Positions 25,098 to 35,952 of a stretch of DNA of 64,000 bases are shown here, piece after piece. The notes beneath the pieces were generated by a model. It saw nothing but the letters and a program-made list of their open reading frames with translations. It was not told where the DNA came from and made no database searches. Source of the stretch: Botrytis cinerea B05.10 (Eukaryota > Ascomycota > Leotiomycetes > Helotiales > Sclerotiniaceae); the NCBI RefSeq assembly GCF_000143535.2, contig NC_037323.1:496001-560000 (forward strand). The letters are read 5' to 3'. The position numbers and the translations under genes were made by a program. Numbering within the stretch: the stretch's first letter is position 1; the number at the start of each line of letters is the position of its first letter.

Positions 25098-26343
25098 ATG
25101 CCATACCGTCCACGACTTCCCCAGATCATTGATCTCCTACGGCAGGAAGACCGATATGATGAGCCAAGGTTTCAAACAGATTTCCAAAGATACTTCACAG
25201 AAATCCGGGCCAAATTCGGGAATTCATTGAGTCTTGAACGGCAAGAAGAGTTGTTAAAATGCTTCGTTTTTTCCATAAACTGTAAACCAACTATCTTTTC
25301 TTGCGATAACTACATTATTGGGTCTAACTTCTCTCTTAGTTGGTCATGGATGTCGTTTTCCTGGGGACATAGGATTAAACCCTTTGCCTGTTCTTCCAGA
25401 CCCTGCCCATGGAGATTTTCCACCCCATTTCTCCAGTAGCAACTGTGTGTTATCTGGAAACCCTCGTAATTCGCCATTTGCGACCGTTTTTCTAGAGATG
25501 CAAGCCAGAGAGAGGCGGTTATGTCGAAGTGCCGCGCATATTATACCAATGAATTCTCTGCCACATAGCCACTACAATAGTGTGAGAGGGAATGGCCGCA
25601 TTGATGTATCTTTTGCTTTGGCACCTGCAACCTTGCTCTCACAAAATGACGATAGTTCAAATAGTAATGGTTCCGGCGGTAGTAGTCCAGATGATAATGG
25701 TCCAGATGATAATGGTCCAGATGATAATGGTCCAGATGATAATGGTCCAGATGATAATGGTCCAGATGATAATGGTCCAGATGATAATGGTTCCGGGGAT
25801 AGTGGTCCATATGATAATGGTCCATATGATAATGGTTCAGATGACGACGTCCCCACCGCCGAAATACTGGCAGCGAATCCGGAACAGGAAGATGACGATA
25901 TTTGTCCCATTTGTCGCGAAAGTTTTTCTGATACCAAGCCTTCAGCGTCACTCATTCCGAACTGTGGGCATTTCTTCCATCTGGGTTGTATGGTGCAGTG
26001 GATTAACTCCAATTTGAATGGGGGTCGATTGAGAGACAGGTGCATCCACTGTCGTAGAGGATTTGACAGAATTTTTTCTCAATCTCATGGCGAGGTAACT
26101 CCGCCTCAAAATGGTGAAGATTTCTGGCGCAATGACGATGGACCGTTGATAAATGAAGTTTTTCCGAGACTAGAGAATCATAGTTCTCCTTTCATAGAAT
26201 TAAACATGCCAGGAATTAATACGCCTACTTTCTTAGAATTAGACATAACGGGGATGGATACGCCTACTGTCTTAGAATTTGAAGTGACGGGAATCGATAC
26301 GCCTACTTTCTTAGCATTAGAAATAACACAAATAATAGATTAA
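25098..26343 (+). CDS. RING-H2 finger protein with internal tandem repeats
   Basis: Two exons (25098-25281 and 25340-26343) give 395 residues. The intron ends in TCTAACTTCTCTCTTAG, a strong branch/acceptor. The protein starts MPYRPRLPQIIDLLRQ. Residues about 115-160 hold a low-complexity Asp/Asn/Gly stretch with seven exact PDDNG units plus variants. A RING-H2 finger follows at about 248-300: CPIC, then NCGHFFHLGC, then CIHC, meeting the C3H2C3 spacing. It probably acts as an E3 ubiquitin ligase with an unknown substrate. The C-terminal about 45 residues consist of three 13-residue repeats around (I/M)(N/D)TPTFLEL. No membrane segment or signal peptide is visible, so a soluble cytosolic or nuclear protein is likely. 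Both repeat sets are young enough at DNA level to vary in copy number. Confidence 0.87.
25688..25798 (+). repeat. 15-bp coding minisatellite (PDDNG)
   Basis: A 15-bp unit, GGTCCAGATGATAAT, is repeated about seven times in frame, followed by diverged copies carrying TAT in place of GAT. Its periodicity also keeps two antisense frames open; those are artefacts. Confidence 0.95.
26204..26328 (+). repeat. 39-bp coding repeat, three copies
   Basis: Three in-frame copies of a roughly 39-bp unit containing ACGCCTAC and TTCTTAGAATTA close the RING protein. They encode a 13-residue motif with a conserved TPT(F/V)L core. Confidence 0.85.
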
Positions 26344-27815
26344 GATTAAAGAGATCATGATTAACCATATCACCATTCGGCAGATTTCTGGGCCCACTTG
26401 ATGGAAATTCATCATGTTTATTTCGACTAGCGCCGCAGTCGCCCAACTAATTAGAGTATTCAGAGATGAGTCGCAGGACTAGCAGCGGAAGAGGGAACTT
26501 TCTAATGATTTCTGCATCTATTGATGCCTATAAACTTCTCACGAGCAGATCTTGATGTCAAAACCTGGTATGCATGTTGCTACCCAGATGTGGAGGAGCT
26601 GATACAGAATCAGCACCTTCAAGCGCTGTTCCTTGTTAAAATGAGATAGAGAAACAAAAACTGTCTTCGACCTTCAAGTCTTGCGTTCCATGATATCATG
26701 TCGAAGGTTTTTCCAATTGTGTCAATCATCGAATACCAAAAATCTACATACAGAGAAGTATTCTCTCACAAGGAAGCTTTGCACTCCGACCGCTACTCGT
26801 ATACGCTCTCTGTGTAGAGCCAGTGCTGGCAACGAGCGGAAGCCAGACAATTTGCCTAGATTAAATCGAAAAGTTCCGCTACAACAGCAAGCAATTTTGA
26901 CTTGGGTGTTCTTAACAATGGTTTAAGTGACCCCCGGGGGTGCCCATTCCACGCAAACACAATGGCAGATCTCTCCTATTAAGTTTTCCAGTTTTTTGAA
27001 AGTTCTGGTTTCCAACCAGCGCGGCTCGCACCGGCAGCATAACTTCACAAATTTAGTTTCAACATTGCCTTGTCTTTAGAGAGTATTCGCTTTTCTGTCG
27101 AGTATCTTTATGTTGACTCAATCAGTCAATAGACCCTTGGTCTCAATAAGCTTCAGTCGAATCAATATGCCTAGCTATTATTAGTATCAATCATGCGATT
27201 ATAAGAGGGTGCTGTATTAGCTAGCGAGGCGCTAGCGCTTTCATATAAGTATATAGCTTTCCACAGATAATAATGATTAATAACGATTATAACCCTAATA
27301 GAATAATAAAAGTACCTAACACTTATTATTATCATTCGAGTTGATACCAACCCTTCCAAATGCAAAGTTTGATTTCTTATACGTGATTCATAATCATCAT
27401 TATCTTTATTAGCCTGATTCTAGATCTTTGGTCAATCAACACAATTATAATCTGTTTTCTAATAAAAATCACTCATGTTTAATTTCAACCGTGTCTACTT
27501 TCAAGAAAATGTTGAGATTTGCAACTTCTTTCATACTAGTTAGGGATTAGACCAGAGCAAATCGTCCTGTCTTTCGGATAATTCAATTGCCCCATGTGAC
27601 AAGGAGGCTACTGTATTGATACATCCAAAACCAGAATATTCACTTGAAATTTTTGTCCGCTGTAAGTTCCTCGGCACACCTTTGATCAATACTTAAGAGC
27701 TTTGGTTAAAGTCGAACAACCTGAGCCCTTTTTTTTATATATCACAAATGCCATTTTACAGTCAAGTAATTGATCATCTTTTATTTCCTGAACTTAACGC
27801 ACAGGACATAGAATC
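26344..27815. other. intergenic region, part AT-rich
   Basis: About 1.5 kb. The part from about 27160 to 27520 is distinctly AT-rich with many TAATAAT runs and may be a small decayed insertion. No gene is supportable. The final 100 bp (TTTTTTTATATATC, then a CAATT-type leader) probably holds the promoter of the next gene. Confidence 0.5.
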
Positions 27816-29510
27816 ATGGACCAATTACGCCCCTTCACCACTAGCTTCCACGAAGATGTCAAATATAATGGGTCTGGATACTGGTTGCACACAATCAACG
27901 TGAAGTTGAAAGGTCCGACATTAGCAGAATTGTCTTCCACAACCCCTCCAGAACTGAACGTAGGTAGACTGAATACCGACCAGGAGCTTGAAGATATTGG
28001 ATACATTCGACTGGCGCCAGGAGTTTGCCATTTTGTAGCAGCCCCCAATGCACCTGATGGCAAGCGCTTCGACCACACATACCTATCTGCAGCCGAGATT
28101 GAGAAAGCCGGTCTCCTCAACCGCCTGGTTGAAGTTCGCGAAAAGATGCTGCATTGCGAGTTTCAGCCCAAGCTACATCTCACGATGAAGAAGGCACGGG
28201 GTCGTAAATTCATGGAAGGACGCGGAAAGATCTACGAGCTTGGAATCACGGTACAAAAGCGCACAGGCCGGAACAGTATCCAGAACGGAGTCATGCTTCG
28301 AAATGATGTTGACGGAGATAATCGGGATTTGTCCGTAGAGCTCACAAGCATTGCGAATGCCTTGCTCGAAACCTATGCGCCTGGAATGAAAGATGAGTTT
28401 CGAGCGAAGCGTCGACTACAACGCCCTCCTCTCACGATTGGTGCCGACGAAAATAACACCATCACAAGTATACAGGTGAACTATCTCGAGATAGATGAAG
28501 GGATGGAGGGACTTCGAAAGTTTGGACACGGTCGCATGGATAATCGAGATCACCCCAATATGTTTACTGTGCTCTTCTTCCTCGGAAACCCGCCTCCCGA
28601 TTACTACGTGGGAAATTTTGCATTGCTAGGGGAGAAAACGGTATGCCCAACTGCACCTTTGTCAGCTCTGGTGTTTTCTGGAAAAAGATGGCATGCTGGT
28701 ATTGCTCCTAGACGCTACGATTCCGACACACCAGCATCACTACGCTACGTATCGCCAGTACCAATTCCGGAATTGCCAACGGGGACTCCTCTCATGCGCC
28801 TGTGTGTCGTTGCTTATCCTAATAAGAGGATGATTGATGTGCACCCACAAGAACTGGGATACGAACTCTTCACGTCTGCTGGCAGCGCCTGTTTTCAAAG
28901 CCAGAAGAAGTATCAAGAGTGGAGAATGTCTTATTACATTGCGCATGAGCGGGCCATGGTGGCGCTAGAGGCTTTGAAAGATCGGGAAAAAATGAGGGAG
29001 AGAGCACCGAAGAAAAAGGGCGATGGAAGGGATCGGTATGTTCAACTAAATATCACTGGTATCGTACGACACACACAGCCATCGTACTTCGTCGACAAGT
29101 TTCAATGGCTCGACGAACTAACCGGCCAAGTAATGTTCCCATCCACACAGCTGGCAATAGACACAATTGCACAAATCGGGCAGTCTAATGAAGAATGGAA
29201 TAATCTTTCCAAGGATATGGCACACGTTAGCCTTGGTGGAAAGCTACTTGGAAAGAGGAAGACTTCAGAAATGGAGACACCAAAGGCTGATGCCCCTGGA
29301 GAATCCAAGAGACTCAAGTCAAATGAAAGTGCAAGTGTAACTAATAGTGATGATTACCATTTCGAAGAAAGAGTTGGTACAGGCGAGGAGGAATTCTATC
29401 GATGGGAAGAATTCTTGATTGGGCAGAATGATGGTGGTTACATGGACTACCAAGAGCCAGCTTGGGGGTGGGTTAGAAGTAATGACTACGGATCATTTGG
29501 CGCTCCATGA
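27816..29510 (+). CDS. 564-residue protein, possible double-stranded beta-helix (2OG-Fe oxygenase-like) core
   Basis: A long intronless frame from ATG (AATCATGG) encodes MDQLRPFTTSFHEDV... I do not recognise a named family with certainty. Residues about 225-335 look like a double-stranded beta-helix: HPNMFTVLFFLGNPP, then YVGNFALLGE, then LVFSGKRWHAGIAP (candidate distal histidine near residue 293), and after about 35 residues LMRLCVVAYP (candidate 2-oxoglutarate-binding arginine). This order matches fungal Fe(II)/2OG oxygenases, including TET/JBP-like ones. However, the proximal HxD is not clean: the sequence there is MDNRDHPN, with Asn where a His would be expected. The C-terminal third is charged and helical with a KRKTSEM...SKRLKS nuclear-signal-like stretch and an acidic, Trp-containing end. 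No signal peptide is present. The family assignment is inference. Confidence 0.88.
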   Translation: MDQLRPFTTSFHEDVKYNGSGYWLHTINVKLKGPTLAELSSTTPPELNVGRLNTDQELEDIGYIRLAPGVCHFVAAPNAPDGKRFDHTYLSAAEIEKAGLLNRLVEVREKMLHCEFQPKLHLTMKKARGRKFMEGRGKIYELGITVQKRTGRNSIQNGVMLRNDVDGDNRDLSVELTSIANALLETYAPGMKDEFRAKRRLQRPPLTIGADENNTITSIQVNYLEIDEGMEGLRKFGHGRMDNRDHPNMFTVLFFLGNPPPDYYVGNFALLGEKTVCPTAPLSALVFSGKRWHAGIAPRRYDSDTPASLRYVSPVPIPELPTGTPLMRLCVVAYPNKRMIDVHPQELGYELFTSAGSACFQSQKKYQEWRMSYYIAHERAMVALEALKDREKMRERAPKKKGDGRDRYVQLNITGIVRHTQPSYFVDKFQWLDELTGQVMFPSTQLAIDTIAQIGQSNEEWNNLSKDMAHVSLGGKLLGKRKTSEMETPKADAPGESKRLKSNESASVTNSDDYHFEERVGTGEEEFYRWEEFLIGQNDGGYMDYQEPAWGWVRSNDYGSFGAP

Positions 29511-29711
29511 TTGATAGTTTTAAATTTTCTAGGAAAAGCTATTGTACCAGCAAGTATTCGAATAGCGAATTAACTGTAAAGATTATGTTGAACTTAACAG
29601 AAGGCACGCAAACAACACAATTTGCAACAATGAAGATTCGTGATAGCTATAGTGACAAGGCGAACTGCAGTAATTGTAAGGGGGCACTCCGCCATACATT
29701 TGTTGAAATAA

Positions 29712-30251
29712 CTACTCCTCAACAAAAGCACTCAACTTCTTTTCATTATAACAATCTTCCTCGATCAATTTCTCCCATTTCTACATCACATGAGCCAAGG
29801 AACAGCAAGCAAGGAGGAGAAGCAACTCACCTCTCCGGTAATTTTCACCAAGGTAGGCAATCTATCAATACCCCATGGCTCATCTCTCCAAAGACTTTTC
29901 TTTCCTGGTGATAAATCTCTCCATCTAACAAGATATTTCCATTAGCTTTCCATTCTCACCACTTCATGTCCACTAATGACCCTAGACTCATTTCGGGCCA
30001 AGCTTCCGGGTGACGGCAACATACTCAGCTTGGGATCCTCCATAGATAAGCTTAACCCTATCCTCCTTAGCAGCTATATGAAGCTTCTCACTCAAGGGAC
30101 CTTCAGCGCTTCGGCAATCCCCACACCAAGATTCGTTTGTCTCAGGCTTGAGAGAAGCAAAAAAGATCACATATTGTGGTTTAGTTGATCCACTGAGACT
30201 CTTTTGAAGGGCCTCTGGAGAATCAGTAAAGATGGGAAACGAAAGAGGCAT
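29712..30251 (-). CDS. TXNDC17/TRP14-like thioredoxin-fold protein
   Basis: Cytosolic thioredoxin-like disulfide reductase of the TXNDC17 (DUF953) family. Three exons, 30251-30025, 29924-29831 and 29780-29712, add to 129 residues, the usual size. The active-site segment is ESWCGDCRSAEG, corresponding to the family's WCxDC; the order SWCGDC keeps both catalytic cysteines. After the first splice comes AEWRDLSPG...LWRDEPWGIDRLPTLVKITGE, which carries the conserved cis-proline (LPTL) loop, and the last exon gives KWEKLIEEDCYNEKKLSAFVEE. The exon-1 frame read unspliced stops early, so splicing is required. It lies tail-to-tail with the preceding gene, only about 200 bp apart. Confidence 0.9.
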
Positions 30252-30859
30252 TTTGGTGAAGCTGGATTGAGTTTTGTAGATTTGTTGTAGATGAGACGGG
30301 AGAAGAAAAAAACAGGTCTGGAGGCAGGTGGGGTAATTAGCCGAAGTAACTCCGATCTTTCGCGGGGAAACTACCATGCATTTGCAAATGCACCGATTCA
30401 CAGAGTATAAAATGCAGAAGAACTGAAGCTATTCCAGCTGAATCATATCAACGCTGGGTTGTTGACCTCATCTTAGGAAGGATTCTTGGAGAATAAGTAT
30501 CTCTTGCCGGCAGTCCTTCTCGTCTCCGCCGACCACAATCGATTTCACCGTCAGTCAGCGGTCACGCCCAGGGCTTGGCTTCTCTTGCTTCACTTGTCCT
30601 TCCACTCATATTGTAAGCCTTCATAATAGCAGCCTGTTTTTCATAGACAAAGGCAAATATAGGTAAACTTGGAAGAACCGAGGATGTATCTTCTTCGCTG
30701 GAGGAAGCGTATCGAGATCTGGTTATTGGTGCGAGAACTGGGCTGGTTACATGATGACCGCGAAAGAATGATCATCTTTAGTTTATGACTATCCATTTAC
30801 ATACGCCGCCCACTTTCAGGTCATTGAATGAAACGAATAGACCACTCATCGTAATGATA
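30252..30859. other. short intergenic region
   Basis: About 600 bp upstream of the thioredoxin-like gene, presumably its promoter, and downstream of the NLR relic. No gene seen. Confidence 0.55.
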
Positions 30860-33090
30860 CTGAATTCGATTGAAACAAACTGAGGTCTCGGAGCTCTTTA
30901 ATCACTGCCAAGAAGGCAAGGCTATTTCACTTATGTGTCTCGTAGTCCTGGAAAATATTGATCCATGAAGATCTCTAAGAGGTCCTCTCAAAAAACTGCT
31001 GGAAGATATTCTCTTTTATGCGATTGCTATCGAAAAAAGCGCCGATGAGAATAAAATGTCTCTCTGCCTCAACAATCTCTTTAGAACCAGAGATACGATT
31101 GTAGGATAGCTCCCATGTAGTGGATATAGTGAGAGCTATTTCTTGATCAGGGAATGCTGGGTCCAGTCTTTTGTAACGCTTCAGGGGCGGCGGAGACCAA
31201 GCCATAACATTTTCCTGTTGTTCATTGAAATGCTCAATAAATAGCCCGAGATTGATCCCGGTAGACTTGATATATGCTCCGGCTTGATTCACTGCTAGTA
31301 CCAAGCATGAAAGATGGCAACATATCTTGCGAGCATCTTCTATATTGGCATACGCTCTCCCCTTGTTCGTTCGGTGGAAGAGTAGGTTTATAGCTTCTTC
31401 CTCGAGTAGATCGATGAGTATAGGGTAGCCAAGATCATTGGCTGCTGAACGACGATCTGTGATGATGACGAGACCAAAATCGGTTTGTGGAAGATATTTG
31501 GTGATGTAGTAATCTGTGAGGTCATCGAAGTTGTCAAAGACGAGAAGCCACGGCTCTTTCCACGTTTCAATTCTATCACGAGCCAGGGTTGGAAAAGATG
31601 CTATATTGACTTTCTTCAAGGACTTTCCAATGATTGAGTCTGCGGTTCTACTGAAGCTTTGCTCGACTGATGTTTTCGCGGTGCCATAAATCCACGCCTT
31701 GCGACACTGCTTTCCGACAGTAGTGTAATGCAAGCTGTGTTGTTCCAGAACCCCCTATGCCTTGAAGTGCTATAGTTTTCGATGATCATTTCAGCAGAAC
31801 ATCATTAAAAATACAGCCAATTGCATGTATGCAAGATCTAGGCACGAAGCCGTGTCGGTCGGCTTGGGAACGAGGAAAGCAGATGTGTGCAGTAGCTAAG
31901 GGTAATACTATATGATTGTCTAAGTTCATTAGCCTTAGAATGACATATGGAGTCGTGATAACTAATTACCAAGCTGATGTACTCGAATTTTGGGTCGAGT
32001 CTCCTGTGCTAACGCCGTCACCATGCCATCGATTTGACGACTGATGCCATCCTTCCGAAGGTATGCCTTCGTATGACTGTTGACTTGTCCAAGCTCTTTC
32101 CACTCCTCAAGACCAATGTCTCCTACATCTCTGCCAATCTTTAACCTGTGATAAACTCCAGGAATGTCTTTGTACTTCTTTTCCATTTCGGCAGCTTCTT
32201 TCTCTGTTGATATTGCCATACCCATTAATACATTCACAAGGCTCATGAGAGCAACTTTCTCCACTAAAGACTTTAGTCTCGTGAATCCAAGAGCTTTGGT
32301 AATGCCAGCACCAATGCTTGAAATGCAGGCAACAGGTCCCGTTGGGTCAAACTCGGACTTGCCTTCTGCTATCAGTTGCTGGATAGAGTTGTTGCAGCCA
32401 AGACCAGCGTCCACAAACTCTTCATCAATCCCATCCTCCTCGACGAAGATGCCTTGAAAGAAACGAGGGGCTGCACAAGCTGCTCAAGCTGCTTCCCAAA
32501 TCTTGCAGTTGGGACTTCGATCTTTAGCTACTGACCATGCACGAAATTTAGGGGGGTCTCCTTCCACATGGTTTGAGCTAACAGCACACACGAAGCTATA
32601 GATTGTGAGAAATTTCACATTACGAAGGATATCTCCACGGGTGAAATATACACTTTCCACTTGTGGCGACTCTTTTCTTCGTCTACAAGCATCCTATCGT
32701 CGCCATGAGCATTCCCACATTCAACTTCTAGCAATTTTTTAATTGCTCTCTCCATATTTGACGACTCAAGCCCATAACCGTGCAAACCTGTCGATCTTTT
32801 GCTGTTTAACATTTCTTTCCCTTAATGAAGCATAACATCTAATTGCTTCTGCCGTCGAAAATCAAAGTCGTAGCAATGCGTTCAAGCTGGAGTTGGTAAG
32901 AATCTATCCCCGGCTGGGAAATCAAGAAGAATGAGGCTTCCCCTCCAGTACTACTTGTTCCACAGATCACATCAGAATAGTCCGCTGGGAATAAATCGAC
33001 TGGAGATTTGAGAGCGTATTTGAGACGGCTCATAATCTCGTCAAGAATGATCAGCTCAGATAGCCCTCAAATACCTCCGCCATCTGTCAC
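30860..33090 (-). pseudogene. decayed patatin-NB-ARC STAND (NLR-like) gene
   Basis: Read on the minus strand, the relic follows the order of fungal patatin NLRs. The oxyanion-hole motif appears as DGGGI-stop-GLSELII (33084 downward), where the expected Arg codon is TGA. The nucleophile elbow is GTSSTGG, one Ser longer than the usual GTSTGG. A piece matching the middle of the patatin fold lies at 32812-32615. DAGLGCNNS, the catalytic Asp motif, is near 32414. The NB-ARC P-loop (about 31776-31735) reads GIGGSGTTQLA, with Thr replacing the essential Lys, and is out of frame with the following segment. Walker B is intact (WLLVFDNFDD), and a LSCLVLAVNQAGAYI segment follows. After FFERTS the frame stops repeatedly while resemblance continues (a Trp codon appears as TGA). 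In life such proteins act as cytosolic heterokaryon-incompatibility or immune-type receptors. This copy cannot be functional as read. Confidence 0.8.
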
Positions 33091-34711
33091 CATCAATTAG
33101 TGAAAGTAAATAATAAAGGAGCTCAACTAAGCGATTTCACTCTCACCGAGCGATGAAAGTCTCAAAGACGTTGCAGTCATTGCATCCTGTCCCCCCCCCC
33201 CAAAAAGTTGCCAACTCAAAGGAAGACATAGTTAATGATGTAAACAGTCGTTACTCAAAATTCAAAAAATTGCAAAGAAGATGTTAAATACAATGAACAT
33301 AGAAAGTTCAACCAAGGTAGAAACGAAAAGGGTAGGACTCTCCATGGCAACCTCCAGTCCAGCCAGCGTGTGTGTTTGTATCTGCACCGTGGACCAACTT
33401 CCGATCCAAAAAAGCAAGGAAAAACAAAAGCCTTGAAACAAGCTTCGCGTTATCCCGACGAAAGACTGATGGTATCGAATGAAACCTCTCGAATGAAACC
33501 TCTCGTAAAACGAAGTGATTCCCAGAACCCTTGATATCATCACAGGTGGCTTCATCCCATCAAAAATAAAGAGGGCACTCTCCATACCCAACCGTCAACA
33601 TTCCCCCCAACCACAAATATTGATTTAAAAAAAAAGCAACTTCAACATCGGTAGCTTCCCGTCCGTGTAAATCTATTACCATTTGTCACCTGCAGACGCA
33701 ACTAGCCATACCCATATTCAGAGTCCACTGCAATACCATGAGACACCTTATTGTGTTCCCAAAAGAGAAAGAGAGAAAAAAAAATCAGAATCAGATCTCA
33801 ATCTCAATCTCCACCTACAAACTACCCTCTCTCTGCCTTCTACTCTTTTTAGCTTTTGTCCGTCTATTTATTCATCTCCCCCTCACATTTTCTATTTCTG
33901 AGCGAACGAATTGGATCCCAAATGTGACGCTTTCCTCTTCACCCCCTCCATCCCTCACCCTCCATCCATCCCCCTTCAACACCACAGTTAATCTAGCATG
34001 CATTAACTCACTCTCCAGAGTCCCACCCATTCTTTCCTCCCCAGAGCACGAGTACCGCTATCTATCGTCATGACTACGTACCACCATCACCATCGCCACC
34101 AAACTCTTCACAAATATTACACACAACCACACACAACCACCAAAACCCCCAGATTTGCCATTTTTCTTCAGCGCAGTACACCATAACTCTAATCTACGAT
34201 AGATTTGAATTTGATTCAAATCCATAATCATCCATCCAACTCACTATAAATATTACCACCCCCTTTGAAAAAAGAAAAGAAAAAAAAAAACACACCCTGG
34301 CCTACCTTATAAGACTAAAAATCCCAAACAAAACCACAAGCAAAACAGGGCTTTCACTCACTAAGGGGTCCCAGAAATCACAAAGAGATCAAACAAGATA
34401 CAATAATATACCCAGTCACCTCAACACACTAACACTCAGCACTCAACTCAGCACATATGCAATTTTTCATGTATAAAAAACCCCGCAAAAAAAGAAGAAA
34501 ATATTCCTAAACCTGATTTGATATCATATAAGTCGACTTGAAAAAAAAAAAAATCGCCGAGCTGAAAACCATGCTCCGAAGATGATATTGCCATGCCCGA
34601 ATACGCCAACATGCTACCCATGTGTTCATATATCAAAATACCTCCATCAAATTGTGATTCAGTTCTCTGATCAATCTTTGACATTTCTCCTGCCTTGCGA
34701 CTTCCATAGGA
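33091..34711. other. intergenic region, C/T- and A-rich simple sequence
   Basis: About 1.6 kb between the NLR relic and the 3' end of the prenyl synthase gene. It contains an 11-C tract (33191-33201) and many A-runs and CT-rich stretches (33.7-34.4 kb). No gene seen. Any N-terminal exon of the NLR relic could lie at the left end but was not identified. Confidence 0.55.
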
Positions 34712-35952
34712 TTAGATAGCCATTTTATCCAAGATTTTCATCACTCCTTTGCCCTTGTTTCCGCCATCATCTAGCTCCTCGATCAACTTCTTAACTCTCT
34801 CGCCCAAGGTAACGAGAACCTTTCGACAATATTCGAAACTTCCGGTTTGTTCCATATACGCCACTGCATACTTCTTGACTTGCTCATCATCTGTTTTCTG
34901 TTTCAAGATATTGAGCAGCACGAGATTATCGGGGGCCGCGCGAATGGAATGGATAATGGGGAATGAGAATTTGCCTTCTGTCAAATCCTCACAGAGCCCC
35001 TTATTTTGCGAATACTCGGGCGACGAGAGATTTTGATAATCGTCGCGGATTTGGAAAATGATGCCGATGAGGTTGACTAGTGGAACACAATCCCTAGGCA
35101 GGGGTTAGCATGTTTCTGTTGATCGGTGGGGGCGGGGCACCCAATCTACCCTGAGGTTTGACTCTCAGCTTGCATGAGCTTGACAGCGAGTCTGAAGAGC
35201 CCACCGGTTTTGTTGCCCACCATTTCCAAATAATCGTCTTCGGTAGGACAAGTTAACGTATCTCTCCAAAACAAATCCATGCCCTGACCGCGATGAAGAT
35301 TCAATAGCTCCTCTGTGTAAATCGTAATCGCTTGTGGATTGTTGAGTTTCTGGAGTTCTTGCAATGCGCAAAAGTATACATAATTTGCAGAATTGATCGT
35401 TTGCGCCGTGCCAAAAATGCTATGCGCGACCGGTAATCCGCGTCGCAATAATGATGAATCTTCCACATCGTCGACGAGTAGTGAGGCTGTGTGCAACATG
35501 CCCACGACTTTGGTAATGACCTTGAGACTCTCCGCTGGTACCTCCAACCATTCATTGAATGCGGCGATCAATTGTTTTCTAATGTCCTTTCCTGGATGTG
35601 CCTCCAAATAATCGTATGGTCCGAACAAGATCTTTTCCTTCTCCGGAGCCCAGGAACTCCTTCCATGGAACGCCATGTCATTCTTGGAGTATTTATTTGG
35701 ATCTGGAGCCGAACCTCCTTGGATTGCAGGATTCATGGCTCCCGAAGATTGAGAAGACTGAGCGGTATGCATGCTATTTCTCTGACTGATCCAATCGCCT
35801 TCGGGTACGGGGCGCAGGACTGATTTCGAAGCTGGCTGATTGAGATTATTTTGACCGTTGGAGGAAGTTCGTGGAGGGATCGCGTTTGGAGATGGAAAGT
35901 TTTCGGGAAGCATAATGGAAGGGCCTCTAGTTGGAAGCAGTCGCTGAAACAT
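34712..35952 (-). CDS. geranylgeranyl diphosphate synthase
   Basis: trans-Isoprenyl diphosphate synthase that condenses isopentenyl diphosphate with farnesyl diphosphate to C20 geranylgeranyl diphosphate, used for protein prenylation and diterpenoids. Two exons (35952-35150 and 35093-34712) give 394 residues. The first about 105 residues are a Ser/Asn/Gln-rich extension. The catalytic domain shows PGKDIRKQL, the first Asp-rich motif [12 protein letters not shown] (161-172), [20 protein letters not shown] and, after the intron, QIRDDYQNL (second Asp-rich motif, about 285) followed by [16 protein letters not shown]. Small residues before the first Asp-rich motif (HTASLLVDD) fit a C20 product. 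The gene is divergent from cdc14 rather than in a secondary-metabolite cluster, so I take it as the housekeeping enzyme (BTS1/GGS1-type). Confidence 0.95.

Noticed and set aside
25688..25850. Array-like direct repeats resembling a CRISPR
   Set aside because: The units are 15 bp, contiguous, without spacers, in frame inside a eukaryotic gene.
25541..26045. Two long antisense ORFs rich in HYHLDHYH- or SGPLSSGP-type repeats
   Set aside because: They are mirror images of the PDDNG minisatellite on the coding strand; any 15-bp stop-free repeat keeps other frames open.
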